The notes under the pieces are model-generated. The model was given only the letters and a program-made list of their open reading frames with translations. It ran no database searches and was not told where the DNA came from. From positions 5,642,001 to 5,706,000 of the forward strand of contig JAKZAP010000005.1 of the NCBI GenBank assembly GCA_023053575.1: a stretch of DNA of 64,000 nucleotides, read 5' to 3'. The translations under genes and the position numbers were made by a program. Positions 34,382 through 46,395 of the stretch are shown here, one piece after another (within the stretch, counting starts at the first letter, position 1; every line of letters begins with the position of its first letter). The DNA is from Branchinecta lynchi. Taxonomy: Eukaryota; Arthropoda; Branchiopoda; Anostraca; Branchinectidae.

Positions 34382-35004
34382 TTTCGTAACGGATTAGCGC
34401 TATTCACCCAAAACGGGTCTTATCAGCATGAATGACTGAACTGAACTGTACCAGATGCTGGATACCTCTTGGTACAGATGATCGAGATGATCAAGTTGGG
34501 TACTTCTGGACTGCATTTCTGCCAGTGTTGGACACCATCGTCTAAATTCATCCTATGGAAGAGTTTTAATGCTGCTTTCACATTGAAACTGAAACCTTTC
34601 ACTCTGTAGGATGGATCATTGATCTCGGATTACAGAACCTCAAACTTTGATGCAATAATATTAAACAAGATTTCTATGCAATCCTGACAGTCAGGAACCA
34701 AAATTTGACTATTTTCAGCAGTTATGAGAGTCCCAATATATCTGAATTATTTACTTTTCCCTTGTTTAGAACCTGCTTAAAAAGGGGTTCTCTGGTTGCC
34801 GATTATGTTACTGCTATCTTTTTTATCACTTTGTAAACCACGGCAAGGAGTTCAAGCTCAGGTGAGACTGAGGTGATTCTGAATAGAAATAAAATATACG
34901 TAGTTACAAAAATTATGGAAGAATTTATTCTTCCGGCATGTAAACTAGTGTATATGATTGAATCAGGTATTTTTGTCAAATTTTTAGTTCACTTTTAAGT
35001 CAGG
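34382..35004. other. Unassigned intergenic sequence
   Basis: No gene, RNA or repeat family recognised. Confidence 0.55.
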
Positions 35005-35006
35005 TA

Positions 35007-35939
35007 AGGGAGATGGGGGCAGGTCCGTCATAGAGGCAAGTCTGGACATCGGCTCTACAAACCTCGCTAATGAAATTTAAACTGAGCAAAGTTGTTTTTC
35101 ACAGCTGTTACACTTATCTGCTTTTTCTGTACAAAATTTCTATAGTTGCACTCTTGCTATCATAACAAACCGATGTTAATGTGTCTTTTTTGGCACGAAA
35201 GTAAGTTCTACGCCATGGGATTGGCACCTCATTTTGGTAGTTCCAGGCCTGTTCCAAACCTACTTACATCGTCGGTGATTTTTATTTAGGTAACTGAAGA
35301 TGTAACGACTACCATGTCGAAAAAGAGTTTCCGTGATTGATACAACAGTTTGAGAATTACAAATTTATTTCTGTGAAAACATCACCATGTTCGGACAAAA
35401 ACACTTGAGGCAGGTTCGGAAAGCAAAGACAGACAAGCTGAAGGGAAAAAAGTAAAAAATAACAAATTGGAAGAGGGAAAGAAAAAAGTCAGCAAGAAGG
35501 CTCATAAAGCCTTTAAGATCCATTCTGGAAGAAAACGAGTCATATTTAGACCCAGCCGTAACAGCATATCTAGTATAACATATGTTGATAAAGTGACGGC
35601 ATACTTGTACAGTTTTCCCAAACGGAAGCAAACAAACGAAAATGAATTGAGCAACGAAAGCAAATGAAAAAAAACGTGTATATAACTTTCCTGAAAGTCC
35701 TTCTGGTTAAAGCAAAAATTAGTCAGAGCTGCCCCAGCCGTATCCGAACCTGCCTCCAGTCTGGGGGCAGGTCCAGACTAAAGTGTGTAATAGGAAAATG
35801 AAATTCGCAAAAAAATGTTGCAGGTAACGAGCTATGACATGATTCTAGACAGCCAGAAAAAAATGGAATCAACAGAACCTAAAAAGAAATCTTGGTATGT
35901 AAAAAAGCAAAAACGTAACGAACCTGCCCCCCTCTCCCC
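35007..35939. mobile_element. Pogo/Tc1-like DNA transposon relic with TA duplication
   Basis: Inverted ends AGGGAGATGGGGGCAGGTCC and GAACCTGCCCCCCTCTCCCC are flanked by TA (35005-35006 and 35940-35941). GGCAGGT(T/C)CGG words recur inside (35410, 35760). A lysine-rich frame at 35467-35664 (KKKVSKKAHKAFKIHSGRKR) may be a remnant of a transposase C-terminus; no DDE catalytic block is visible. TA duplication and GC-rich ends fit the Tc1/mariner/pogo superfamily; family assignment is inference. Confidence 0.65.
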
Positions 35940-36105
35940 TAAATATATGTGAAGGAAAGACTTTTCTGGAAATTTGAAATGCAATGATAGCATTGCATAC
36001 ACACAATTGATGCAATGCAAGAATTGGATTCAAGTCCATTTTTTAATTTTAGGCTACTTAAGCGTAATGTAGTCAGCAGAGAATTAAAATCCTAAGTAAA
36101 TACTA

Positions 36106-36502
36106 ATTGCGTTTTTGCAGATACCATGGTATCTGTTACCACGGTAACTGGATCTGCAATTAGTCGTTTTTGCAGTAACATGGTATCTGATCTACAGTCG
36201 CTCTGCAAAAACGGCAATTGCCGAAATTGTGCTTTTCGAGGTCATCCCAAGAGAAAAACTGATATTCAGTCACGTCACTAAGTGCCAAACTTCTTTCCGA
36301 CAAATTTGACTAGAACTGATGAAAGTGAAGTGACTTGTTCAGATACCACGACCAGTTACCTCGGTCGGACCGTGGTATCTGAATATCTGATACCATGATA
36401 ACTGGCCAGATACCACGATAACTGCAAAAACGCCTTTTGACCGTGGTATCAGATACCACGGTAACTGCAAAAACGACTTTAGACCGTGGTATCAGAACCA
36501 TA
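36106..36502. mobile_element. Palindromic MITE P, copy 2 (inverted)
   Basis: Begins ATTGCGTTTTTGCAGATACC after TA (36104-36105). The body is the reverse complement of copies 1 and 3, with CTGATATTCAGTCACGTCAC and CCGTGGTATCTGAATATCTG. The right terminus is decayed (CGTGGTATCAGAACCATA). Confidence 0.8.
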
Positions 36503-37413
36503 AATACCTGATTTTTGAATACCTGTGCCAGACGTCGGGTATATCTAGCGTTTGGCATACCCTATGCCTAACGCTGGATAGGCTCGAAATGCTGGACCCA
36601 GTAAAATATTGATGATTTGAGTGAAGCTATGAAACCAACCAATCAGAGTTCATCTGTAGTGTGGTAGATCAGGGTCAGGGTACCAACAGCTATCCAATGT
36701 TCGGCATAGGAGCGTTAGGCATAGGCATCAAACGCTAGATATAACCATCATTTGGCATATTGTATAAAAAAAAAAAAAAATCACGGGTTTGTGGTTGACT
36801 TGAATCCATTCCTTTTTCTGAATCCTTTTCTTAGTTTTCTTCTTCAGCTTGTTGAAAATATCAAAATACACATTCCTAAAGAATTCTCTGAAGTATAAGA
36901 ACTTGCTGTCACCAACCCTCAGTATCATTTCATTGACTAACTGCATTCACCCTCTTTCCTTCAGCAAAAATGGGCCTGACCCAATACTTTCTCTTTTCTT
37001 TTGTTCTACATATTGTTGCTGAATGCCACGACTGCTGCACGAATTTATATGATATCTTTGTTAGAGCTAGCCATTTTGTTAAAAAGCCACACACACACCT
37101 TCATGATGTGAAAGATCCGATGTAACCCAGACACAACACTGACTGCATGCAAGTGCGAGAAACGTGCGTTACGTTCTCAGTGTGAAAGCCCTGTAAAAGG
37201 TGACACTATACCTTTTGAGGCTTTGCTGTCATTCTGGTCGAATGTTTTTTGTGTTTTTTTTTACGTTTACGTCCGTCTGCAACACAGAGACTGCACAGAG
37301 ATGGATACAGACATTTCTCAGATACGTATATTTTTTCTGAAGTTCTTAATCTTCTTGAACGAATTGCACAAGTTATATGCTGTCTAATTTTGGTGTTTCC
37401 TCTAGTCTACACC
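36503..37413. other. Sequence upstream of FANCM exon 1
   Basis: About 900 bases with an A-run (36767-36780). CTCTAG at 37400-37405, just before the start codon, could be a 3-prime splice site of a 5-prime UTR intron. No promoter element is convincing. Confidence 0.4.
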
Positions 37414-37633
37414 ATGTCTCCTTTTTCTAGTAAAATCGGACAGTTGAGTAGCAATGAAGCTGTGGCTACGGGTTCTGATCACACTGATGCTACTCCACTT
37501 GAAACACTCCCTGGTTTTGATTTTCATGCTGGAAAGGACTGGATCTACCCAACAAATTACCCTGTTCGAAGCTACCAGTTTTCTATTGTTGAAAAGTCAC
37601 TATTTTCTAACACCATGGTATCGTTACCAACAG
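37414..37633 (+). CDS. FANCM: FANCM exon 1: start codon to motif I
   Basis: ATG at 37414 in a good context (CACCATGT). The same frame is open upstream to another ATG at 37249, but that stretch has no family resemblance. Residues 1-73, plus one base, contain GFDFHAGKDWIYPTNYPVRS, close to the FANCM N-terminal signature, then SLPT of motif I. Donor ACAG|GTTTGT, phase 1. Confidence 0.88.
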
Positions 37634-39756
37634 GTTTGTAATGACTTTTCTTTTTTATTCTGAATGGGCCAGTTCTTCGCTTCGGTCTTGCAGGTTTCAA
37701 TCTTCCTCATATCCTCTATGCATGTTATTTGTCATTGATGAACATATCTTATTTTGGTACTTGCCTTTATGTCGTTCTGACAAGCTGAAACATAGGACTG
37801 TCATTCTGACTAAATAAAAACATACAGATTCTGACAAGCTCGAAACGGACAATATGACAGGAAATTCTCTTCATAACCATACAACTAGAAACAGGCTATC
37901 GGGTAACTGCCTTTTCATTCTGGCAAGCTCAAAACATTATTGTCATAGCCTACTGACAAGCTCAAAACTTGCAATTGATATTCTGACAAGCTCAAAACAT
38001 TGAATTAAGATTAAGAGAACAGTTCTCTAGGCATTGGGGGTAAGGGAAGTGAGTCCCTATCCCCCTGCAAACCTTACCAACCCCTAAATATACGGCTACG
38101 GAGTGGATCTACGAGTTGACTTGTACTTCTGATATGACCCAGAGAACCTTCACACCATGTTTGACCAAAATAGTTGGCAAGTTACTCTACCACATAATGT
38201 AGGAGAATTCCATGTCAGCAAGAATTCTTCTGTGGATTATGAATAGCTGTGATGTCAACGGTTCACACTCCTACTGAAGTTTTATTTCTGGAACTATTAC
38301 GTCAATTCTAAAAAAAGGAAAAGATCCAAACCAGTGCAGCTCTTTCCGTCCAATTACAGTATCTTGTATCTGTAGCAGAATTTTTGAATATCTGTTAGTG
38401 CCAGAAATTACGTCGAAGTGCCAGTTCGGCGACTTCCAGTTTGGTTTTCAAAAAAGACTCAGTTGCAGCCATGCTCATAGAGTCCTGTCTACAAATTCTC
38501 AAGGAGGCGACTCTTGGAAAATTTGCCGTTCATATTTGTGCAATCGACATTTCTGGAGCTTTCAATAATGTAGTACATTCACAGGCTCTACTTTCTTTGT
38601 TGCGTCAGGGTGTTAATGCTTCCATTGTTTCTGTTTTAAGGTTTTGGTACCGTAACGCGATTGTTCGGGCGAAATGGTCAGGGGCGGTTTCGGAATCCAT
38701 TCCCGTGAGCAAGGGGGTACCACAGGGTAGAGTCCTATTTCCTTTTGTTTTTAAAAGTGCCATTGATGAATGCCTCGCAGGTTTATTGCCAACATTTTTC
38801 CTTGGAGACCTAAGTATTAATTACATAGTTTACGCAGACGACATTCTATTAAGAAGTCGAACTAAAAGTGGGTTAGAATCTAACATAAAAACGATTTGTC
38901 AGAGTCTTTCTCAAATTGGCATTTCTGTTAACATTTCTAAATGTCAGTATCTTAAGTTCAACAGCCCAAAAGATTCCGGTATTTCTTTTCAAAATGAAAA
39001 TCTCCCCAATTCACCTACCGTAAAATGGCTTGGCATGATCATAGCACAGTCTCTAAAAAAAAATCTGCGATAACGCTGTTTCGGCTGTTCACGATTCCAT
39101 TCGTGTCGGACATGGAAAAATAGTTCCAAATAGAGGAAGGTATAACAGAAAAGCCCTTGGTAGTTTATATAATAGTTTTTGTTCTCCCTCTGCCTGCAAC
39201 CTTTATTCTGAGACTAAAAGATTTAAAACGTATCAGGACTTTTTATTTCAAATATTGTGAATTTATCGTGTACCTTCCTCGACGTTACAGGAATTCCCGT
39301 ATAGCTTCAACTTTTTTGCCCTCTGACCCTTGTGCAAAGTTATCTTCGATTGCCCAAGACCTTCACGTCTCTGCCCTTGGCCATTTCTCCGCACTCCATC
39401 TAGGAAGAAGATTTTTTAGACCCGATTAGTCCCTTTTTTTTTTAAATATTTATTTTATGATCTCGTGCATTTACTACATCATTGAAAGCTCAGTGTATTT
39501 TTTTCCTTTTCTTGGTCTATACTGCACTATTTTCCTCTTCTTAAGTGCGTAAATAAAATGTCATCATCATCATCATCACTGAATGTAGAATGGTTTCTTT
39601 TCTTCCGTGTAGTCGAACCAGTTCTTAGTTTACGGTATTCAGTGCTGGGGCTGTAACAGTCAGCAACACCTGTTTTTTGTTGTTGCAAACTTACCTAGAT
39701 CCTGCAGTGTAAGCTTCAATAGCCATGAAGTAAGATGTAATTTTTAACGTTTACAG
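37634..39756 (+). other. FANCM intron 1
   Basis: A 2.1-kb intron. 37780-38010 repeats CTGACAAGCTCAAAAC several times. 38030-38200 is a decayed family B 3-prime part (CCCCTAAATATACGGCTACG, CTTCACACCATGTTTGACCA). A LINE fills 38276-39578. Confidence 0.75.
38276..39578 (+). pseudogene. LINE reverse transcriptase relic with (TCA)n tail
   Basis: It begins with KKGKDPNQCSSFRPITVS, shifts frame near 38450, then reads ICAIDISGAFNNVVHS, VPQGRVLFPFVF and the catalytic YADDILL, then KWLGMII before frame breaks. It ends with TAAATAAAATG and a (TCA)n microsatellite at about 39559-39576, typical of a non-LTR 3-prime end. Clade not determined. Same strand as the host gene. Confidence 0.8.
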
Positions 39757-39924
39757 GCCTGGGTAAAACTTTCATCGCTGCTGTTGTGATGTACAATTTC
39801 TACCGGTGGTACCCCCAAGGAAAAATCATTTTTATGGCTCCAACAAGACCCCTGGTAGCCCAGCAAATAGAAGCATGCTTTTCTATTATGGGCATTCCAA
39901 TGCACGACACAGCTGAACTAACAG
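39757..39924 (+). CDS. FANCM: FANCM exon 2: motif I to motif Ia
   Basis: Acceptor GTTTACAG. Residues 74-129: GLGKT completes the Walker A motif (K77 binds ATP phosphate), then [28 protein letters not shown] (motif Ia) and AELTG. The donor is ACAG|GCAAGA: a GC donor, with the rest of the consensus strong. Reading on as coding gives a frame that leaves the family alignment at once and later stops. Confidence 0.88.
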
Positions 39925-40045
39925 GCAAGAAATTATTTTGCTTTAATGGATTATTGCCCCAAATCACAGACTCGGCCTTTATTTGGAAGAAAAAAAAACG
40001 CCATCTCGTGATTATTTTGGAAAACAAATAGTCTAAGCTACATTG

Positions 40046-40558
40046 GTTGCGTTTTTGCAGACACCATGGTATCTGATACTACGGTCTAAAGTCGTTTTCG
40101 CAGTTACCGTGGTATCTGATACCATGGTCAAAAGGCGTGTTTGCAGTTATCGGGGTATCTGATATCAGAGCTGGTGGACTCGGACTCTGGAATCGTCTCG
40201 AGACGCCTTTTCAAGGACTCGAACTTGTCTCGGGCTCGGACTTGCTGGACTCGCGGCAGTCGCAGCAGCTCTGTCTGATATTCAGATACCATGGTCCAAC
40301 CGTGGCAACTGATCTTGGTATCTGGAAAGTCATCGCACTTTCATAAAAGTATGTGAAATTGGTGAGAAAGAAGTTTAGCACTTAATGATGTAACTGGATA
40401 TCAGTTTTTCTTTTGGGATGACTTCGAAAAGTGCAATTTCGGCAATAGTCGTTTTTGCAGGGCAACTGTGTATCAGATACCACGATAACTGCAAAAACGA
40501 CTAATTGCAGATCCAGTTACCGTGGCAACAGATACCATGGTATCTGCAAAAACGCAAC
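40046..40558. mobile_element. Palindromic MITE P, copy 3, interrupted
   Basis: Ends GTTGCGTTTTTGCAGACACC and GGTATCTGCAAAAACGCAAC, followed by TA. Without the 108-base insert and its 8-base duplication it is 397 bases. Body as in copy 1 (GATGTAACTGGATATC, CTTTTGGGATGACTT). Confidence 0.85.
40166..40273. mobile_element. 108-bp hAT-type MITE nested in MITE P
   Basis: Starts CAGAGCTG and ends CAGCTCTG. It is flanked by a perfect 8-bp direct repeat TCTGATAT (40158-40165 and 40274-40281), the hallmark of hAT insertion. The GGACTCG-rich body resembles the hAT relic at 48118-48629. Confidence 0.9.
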
Positions 40559-41003
40559 TAGTGTCTCTATGAAAGTCACATGCTGTTGCTATAAATGCCG
40601 CGGCTTCGGGAGTGACTGATTCAAATTTGAGGGCGATTCTGGCGTTCTCACGGATTCGCTTTAAGGGGGAACGGTAGTCGAAACTCGTTATTGCAGATTC
40701 AGCATGGGTTTTGGTCGGTGAACAGGTCAAAGTCAAAGGACTCCCTCTGTGCGATGTTTATCTATGTCTCAGAGGTCATCAGAGGGAATTGGGTCGAGAG
40801 ACTGACACTAAATTGCATCTGAATGACCTTTTGGCTGCTGCTTTTTCGTAGTCATGGAAGTACCTTAAGCAACCAGTTCGCTAGTTCACTTGTCGAGTAA
40901 AAGAGTCAAAAGTGTCTAACAGTCAAAATATTGAAAATCTTCGAAAATTGAAAAAAAATTCGAGTAACAAGGCTATAAGTTGCTGTGGGATCCCAAAACA
41001 TAG

Positions 41004-41470
41004 CAAGACCAAAAGTTTCGATGGGATCCCAAAAATTAATATTTGATCCACAATTGGGTCTTGTCTTCGCCAGATCCCGTCTTCACCAGACTCGTTGAAC
41101 ATTCTTACTATTAAAATGTAGAAACAGATTGAGGTCAAATAGCTAATCATCTGAGAAACCAAGTTCAGATATGGATTCACACCATTTGTGTTTACCCCTA
41201 TACGTCATACCATTTTTGACGAAACTGATCAAAACTTCCTGCCGTACTTCAGCCGAATTTTCCGTTTCGGCCGAATCCCAGGCGAACTGCTTGTCTGGCA
41301 ATAAAATAAAGCTAAACAACAAATTCAATGTATCTCTTTACCCCAATATCGAACATCTAATCAACTTCAAATAAAACTTTTACTTTTAACAAACTTTCCG
41401 ATTTTGATCGGATCCCAGGCGAACTACTTGTCCGGCGAGAAAATGGTTGTCATAATCGTGTTCATCGTGT
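41004..41470 (+). mobile_element. Family B element, 3-prime truncated
   Basis: AGCAAGACCAAAAGTTTCGA, GGGATCCCAAAAATT and TTGGGTCTTGT give an intact 5-prime end, then about two internal units. It breaks into an inverted family A segment (CTGTCTGTCGGTTCACTGTT, GTGAAACTTGGCAGGCATAT) at about 41470. GTGGGATCCCAAAACA at about 40985 is the end of another lost copy. Confidence 0.7.
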
Positions 41471-41774
41471 CTGTCTGTCGGTTCACTGTTCTCGTGTTAG
41501 GCTACTTCCATAAGTGCTAGGACGGTGAAACTTGGCAGGCATATCCGGGACCCGACCAAACAACTTCATCATGGCTAGAGGGAGGGTGAATGCGGAAATA
41601 TATTTTGTTCTCAAGGTTAGATTACCTAGATTGTGGTCAGATCCCTACCGGAATACCGTTGTTAGTCGGAAACCCATGAAATATTCTGATTTAACAAGTT
41701 TGTTCATTCCGAAATTTCCGTTCAATTACTTGTCAGATAGTTCAGAAACGGTTACAGCACTTTCCGCACATATT

Positions 41775-43012
41775 TTTATGGCACTTGCAGCCTTTGCGTC
41801 AAGTGCCATATCCCGACCGCAATATCCGTTGCCGGTCTGTCCGAGTTTGTTTGTCCCACTTTTTCGAGTTACGGTACTTCCAGATGTGCTGGGACGGTGA
41901 AACTTTTCAGGCATGTCAGGGACCCGGCCAAACCAACTTGAAAACCATCGGTTTCTCGATCCGACCATCCGGAGGGGGGGGGGGGGACTGGAGGGAAAAG
42001 GGAATCAGGAAAATTCAATAGTCTGTAACTTTCGAACGGGTGATCGGATTGGAATGAAACTTAATACCTGAACAGATGATGTATCTCAGATGTCCCATTT
42101 GAAGTCTCGACCGAATTTGACAGCTACGGAGGAGTTGGGGGGGGGGGGAATCTCGAGAAACGGTTAGAATTGAGTGAAACTTGCTGGGAAGAACAAGCAT
42201 CTGCTCTAGATAAATCGTTTATATAATTGAACTGGATCCGGACACTCGCGGGGGGGGGGGGGGGGTCCGGTGATGGTGGTTTTGGGGATTTTCACGACGA
42301 AACTTTGCAGGTATAGCAAGGACCGGATCAAACTGACTTGGAAATAAAAGAAATTATCGATGCGATAATCATGGGGGATTGGAGGGAGCGGGAATCCGGA
42401 ATATTGAGTCATGCGTAACTTTGGAACCGGTGATCGGACTCGAGTGAAATTAGTAATTGAACAGAGGAAATGTCTCTGATAACATGTCCGGACCGGATCT
42501 GACAACTATTGGGGGGAGGGGGAGGAATACGTGACCCACTTAGACTTGAGCGATCGGGATGGAACTTTGTTGGAACAGATACTCTGGTTAAATCATTTAC
42601 AGAATCGGATTGGTTCCGGGCACTGTGTGGGGAGCTGGATGGTGGGGGGGGGGGGTCCAGAATTCCGGTGATCGCGAGTTAAGGTACTTCCAGATTTGCT
42701 AGGACGATTAAATTTGGCTGGAATATTAGAGATTCGACAAGATTGGTTCAGAAATCGCCACTGTCCAGATCAGACTATTCATTGAAGTACCAATCTTGAT
42801 CGCAAAGTAAGAAAAATACTTTAAGCAAAATATAAATTTTCATGATCCCCATGAGCCCATTATCGTTTTTGCCTCAAGGGCTGTGCTTGCAAATAAAGTT
42901 GTAGCTCCCTTAGAGTGCGCATCTAAACCGCAAAGTCAAAAAGTACTTTTGATCAAACAATACATCTCAACCCGTGCAAGTGCCACATGAGCTTACAGCT
43001 CTTGTTACTCCA
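41775..43012 (-). mobile_element. Family A element, minus orientation
   Basis: Begins with the hairpin TATGGCACTTG-loop-CAAGTGCCATA at 41780-41811. Internal units in reverse (GGTGATCGGATTGGAATGAA) follow, and it ends CAAGTGCCACATGAGCTTAC, AGCTCTTGTTAC, the reverse complement of the family A 5-prime end. Long G runs (about 41975, 42138, 42250, 42644) replace the CTCCCCCC segments of plus copies. Confidence 0.78.
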
Positions 43013-43014
43013 GT

Positions 43015-43330
43015 AACGAATAAGATTTATTCCACTAAAAGCACAGAGGCCGTGGGAAAAAAAAATAAAAAATACAAACCAAATAAATGCTAACTATTTT
43101 ACATATTCCTTTACAGGAATCTTTCTCTGTGGTTCATCGAAACCGAAAGGAATCTTCCCAACTTTTCAATATCACCAAATATTTTACTTCCCATTACTTT
43201 TACCAACCAATCCTCCCCCCCATTACTAACACCAAAAATTTCCCCACGAAGATCTGAAAGCTCAGGGCATACGCACATTTCGTGAAAAATATTTTTGCCA
43301 AATGTCCACGCATTGGGCAAAAGTAAGGAC
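43015..43330 (-). pseudogene. LINE 3-prime fragment (same family as 44636)
   Basis: The minus frame reads HEMCVCPELSDLRGEIFG and LGRFLSVSMNHRERFL, matching the C-terminus of the longer copy at 44743 (LMCECRELGDLR, FLKIALAHRENFL). The tail ends at a GAATAA-like sequence near 43020. Confidence 0.75.
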
Positions 43331-43384
43331 CAGACAACACTCTTACCTTACCGCCAAACGCTGTTTACTTGAATGACTACTCCC

Positions 43385-44190
43385 TAAACTACTATAACTA
43401 CTCCAGTTTCAGCACATGAATACGTCATCAAGAGCGTTTTATCTTACCGACCCGGCAAGTTTTCATTTCCGGAAAGTTTCCGATGCCCCTCCAGCTCCCT
43501 CTACCGAGGTCAAATCAGTTCGGAACCCTGAAAAGGATCCTGTAGATGTAGAACATATGACCTTTGTACCTTCTAAGTTTCATGTCCGCAACACCACTCA
43601 TTTCACTGCATCATTTCATCCATGTGCGTGCCAAAAACTGTGCCGAATTGCCCTCTAACTCCCCACCGAGTCGAATTCGGTTTTAACACGTAAAAAGTTC
43701 GTATAGGGAAACTTTCCTTACCACCTACCAAGTTTTCCAGTTACCACAAACAATTTTCGAGGAATTTCGGTACCGTCCCCACCAACCGTGGTCGGATCCG
43801 GTCCAGACTAGAAATTGTGTAATCTAGGGCATATGATATCACTATATTCCAAGTTGCATTCAAAATGCAACAAAAACGCCACAAAATGTCTGGTGCCCCC
43901 GTCCAGTTTCCTCCACTGTGGCCGAATCCGGTCGGACAAGTACATGGATTATCGGGCATTTTCTCTTACACTCATCAAGTCTCATTCCAGTCGTATCGCC
44001 CGTTTGAAGTCGCTCCCCACAAGTTTCCGGATTTCCCATTCCTCCACTCCCCCACAGATGGTTGAATCCGAAAAACAAAATTTACCTAGAGGTTTAGGTA
44101 TGGTTCTTTAAAATTATGCTGGCAAGTTTCAACGTTATTTTGAAGTGCCCCAATTGGCAAAACCCGGACTGACCGACGGATGGACAAAAA
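43385..44190 (+). mobile_element. Family A element, both ends degraded
   Basis: CTAAGTTTCATG, CGGATCCGGTCCAGACTAGA, ATCAAGTCTCATTCCAGTCG and ACCGACGGATGGACAAA follow the family order. The 3-prime hairpin is gone. Confidence 0.65.
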
Positions 44191-44635
44191 CAGCTAGGCT
44201 GTGACGCAATAAGTTTTGTAGAGATTCATTAGCCTACTTGAATGAAAGAAGAAAGTTACACATGCTTGAAAAATTGCGTTCCGAAACATAAACATATGGG
44301 GGACATTAAAACATATCGAGGACATTGACGAGCCGTCGGCAGATTTCAAGTTCAGGGTATTTCAAGTTTCTGAACGCTGTCCGAGTTTTGATGGTGTGGT
44401 CATTAATCGAATTTCCTGCAGTTGTCTCGCTTCTTGTCAGTATGTCATTTGTGATGTCGTAATCCTTTGTTATCACACTTAGCACATATTGCAGGCAAAG
44501 TCGGGCGTTCTAGTCTTATATATTTTAATTCAAGTTGCTCCCTATGAATTCATCGACTTCTCAAGTTCTTTTGTTCTTTTTTCTCATTTTGCTAGCACGA
44601 TTGAATTTTACTACGCAACTGACTTATTTAACGTA

Positions 44636-46395
44636 CCATAGAATAGAATAGAATAGAATTTATTGCACAAAAAGCCTGAGGCCATGGCAAAAATGGTTAC
44701 AAAAAAAAAAAGAGAACACTTGAACGAAATAGTAGAACTAAACTAAAGAAAATTCTCTCTGTGGGCTAAAGCTATTTTTAGGAACCTTACCAGCCTCTTC
44801 AAATCTTGAAAACACTTACTTCCAATAACGCTCATCATCCATACTTCATCATTTATTGTAGTTGCATTCCCAAACATCTCAACCCGCAGGTCACCTAGCT
44901 CACGGCATTCACACATCAGATGTAACAAATTCTCATTCTCGCTACCACACATAGGGCAAAAGTAGGGACCAGTACGTCCTAATTTATTCCCCAAATATTT
45001 CCTCCGTTTTCCCAATGGCAAACAATCAGCCCGGCAACTAATTAAAATTCTTAGATCCACCCACTTAATCCCAGCCTTAAAATAAACCTCTTCCCCCCAT
45101 GTCTCTTTGGCTGAAGTATAAAACCTTAAAGAAGGTGACAGACTTTTTGCCAGGTGCCATGCTTGAATTTCCTGGTCCAAAAGTCTACCTGCCACCGCAC
45201 GTGCAACCTCTCCAACAGGTAGTCCTGGTCCATCACCTGCGTTCCACCAAATTGAAAAACCACAATTGTCTAATATGTCCTTAATATTATTTGTCCAAGA
45301 GTCTGGCGACTCGTCCCTTATACATTCCTTATAAGCTGCTTTAACTATTCTAATACGCGGTAATTGCAACAACTTCTCCCATAGCCCTATCATACTTATC
45401 CATCGCTTACGCCGTAGGCTTGATAGTCCTAGATCTCCTGTTATGACTACTGTACTCGTTGTATTACTAACACCTAAAATTCTCTTAAAATATCTTAGCT
45501 GTAGCTGTTCTATCTTCTCACTTCTACCAAAACCCCACACTTCAGAACCGTAATGCATAGCAGGGATAATCTTTGTATTAAACACATGCTTCTGTAGCTT
45601 CATATCTTCAATCCTACTTAACTTACTCCTAAGAACCATATTTATACTACGTATTCCCTTTTTTCAACTAAAATCAAACTGACTAGAAAATTTTCCGTTA
45701 AACTTCAACTTACAACCTAAGTATGTAAATTCATCACTATATTCTAGATCTTGACCTTTAAATTTTAGCCGAGGTTCCTGGTCTACCTTACCCCCTTTCC
45801 GAAATACCACCACCACCGTTTTCTTAGCATTCAGCTCTAATTCCTTAATTTGAAGGTATTGTTCTAACATATCAAATAATTTTTGAAGAGATTGTCGGGA
45901 ATCTGCAATCAGGGCAATGTCATCTGCAAACAGTAACATACAAAGTGTTATCACGTCTAGGCTTACCGTGGGGGCTCCATTATTCATCATAACCTTTTCC
46001 AAATCATTAATATATAAGGAGAACAGTTTCGGCGACAGTGTGCATCCTGCTTAACACCCTTCCGGGAACGAATTTTACGAGACAAATCCCTGCCTACCCG
46101 AACTACAAAATATATACTGGAGTATATCTGTATTATGAGCATGACTAGCTTACCAGGCAATCCTATATCCATAAGGGTCTTAACTAAGAGTCCTCGCTTT
46201 ACATTATCAAACGCTCCTTTCAAATCCACGAAACCTACGTATAACCTTCCCTTCCTTACAGATAAATGTTTCCTAACTAGAATACTCAACGTGTAAATCT
46301 GGTCAACCGTACTATACCCCTCCCTGAAACCTGCCTGGACTCTACTCAACTTATCATTCTTTCCTAGCCAATCCTGTAATCTAACATCTATTACT
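44636..46395 (-). pseudogene. LINE reverse transcriptase and C-terminal zinc knuckle, (ATTCT)n tail
   Basis: From 46349 downward on minus: VQAGFREGYSTVDQIYTL, GFVDLKGAFDNV, then GVKQ with a frame shift, then LFADDIALIADS with LELNAKKT and FTYLGCKLKF, another break near 45660, then 45639-44743: IPAMHYGSEVWGFGRSEKIE, RYFKRILGV and a CPMCGSENENLLHLMCECRE zinc knuckle. The tail is (ATTCT)n at 44637-44658. Opposite in sense to the host intron. Clade uncertain. At least two frameshifts and 5-prime truncation. Confidence 0.82.

Noticed and set aside
37249..37413. Upstream in-frame ATG extending FANCM exon 1 by 55 residues
   Set aside because: The extension shows no resemblance to FANCM, begins in a poly-T context, and a splice acceptor-like CTCTAG lies just before the better-context ATG at 37414. 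Not excluded without transcript data.
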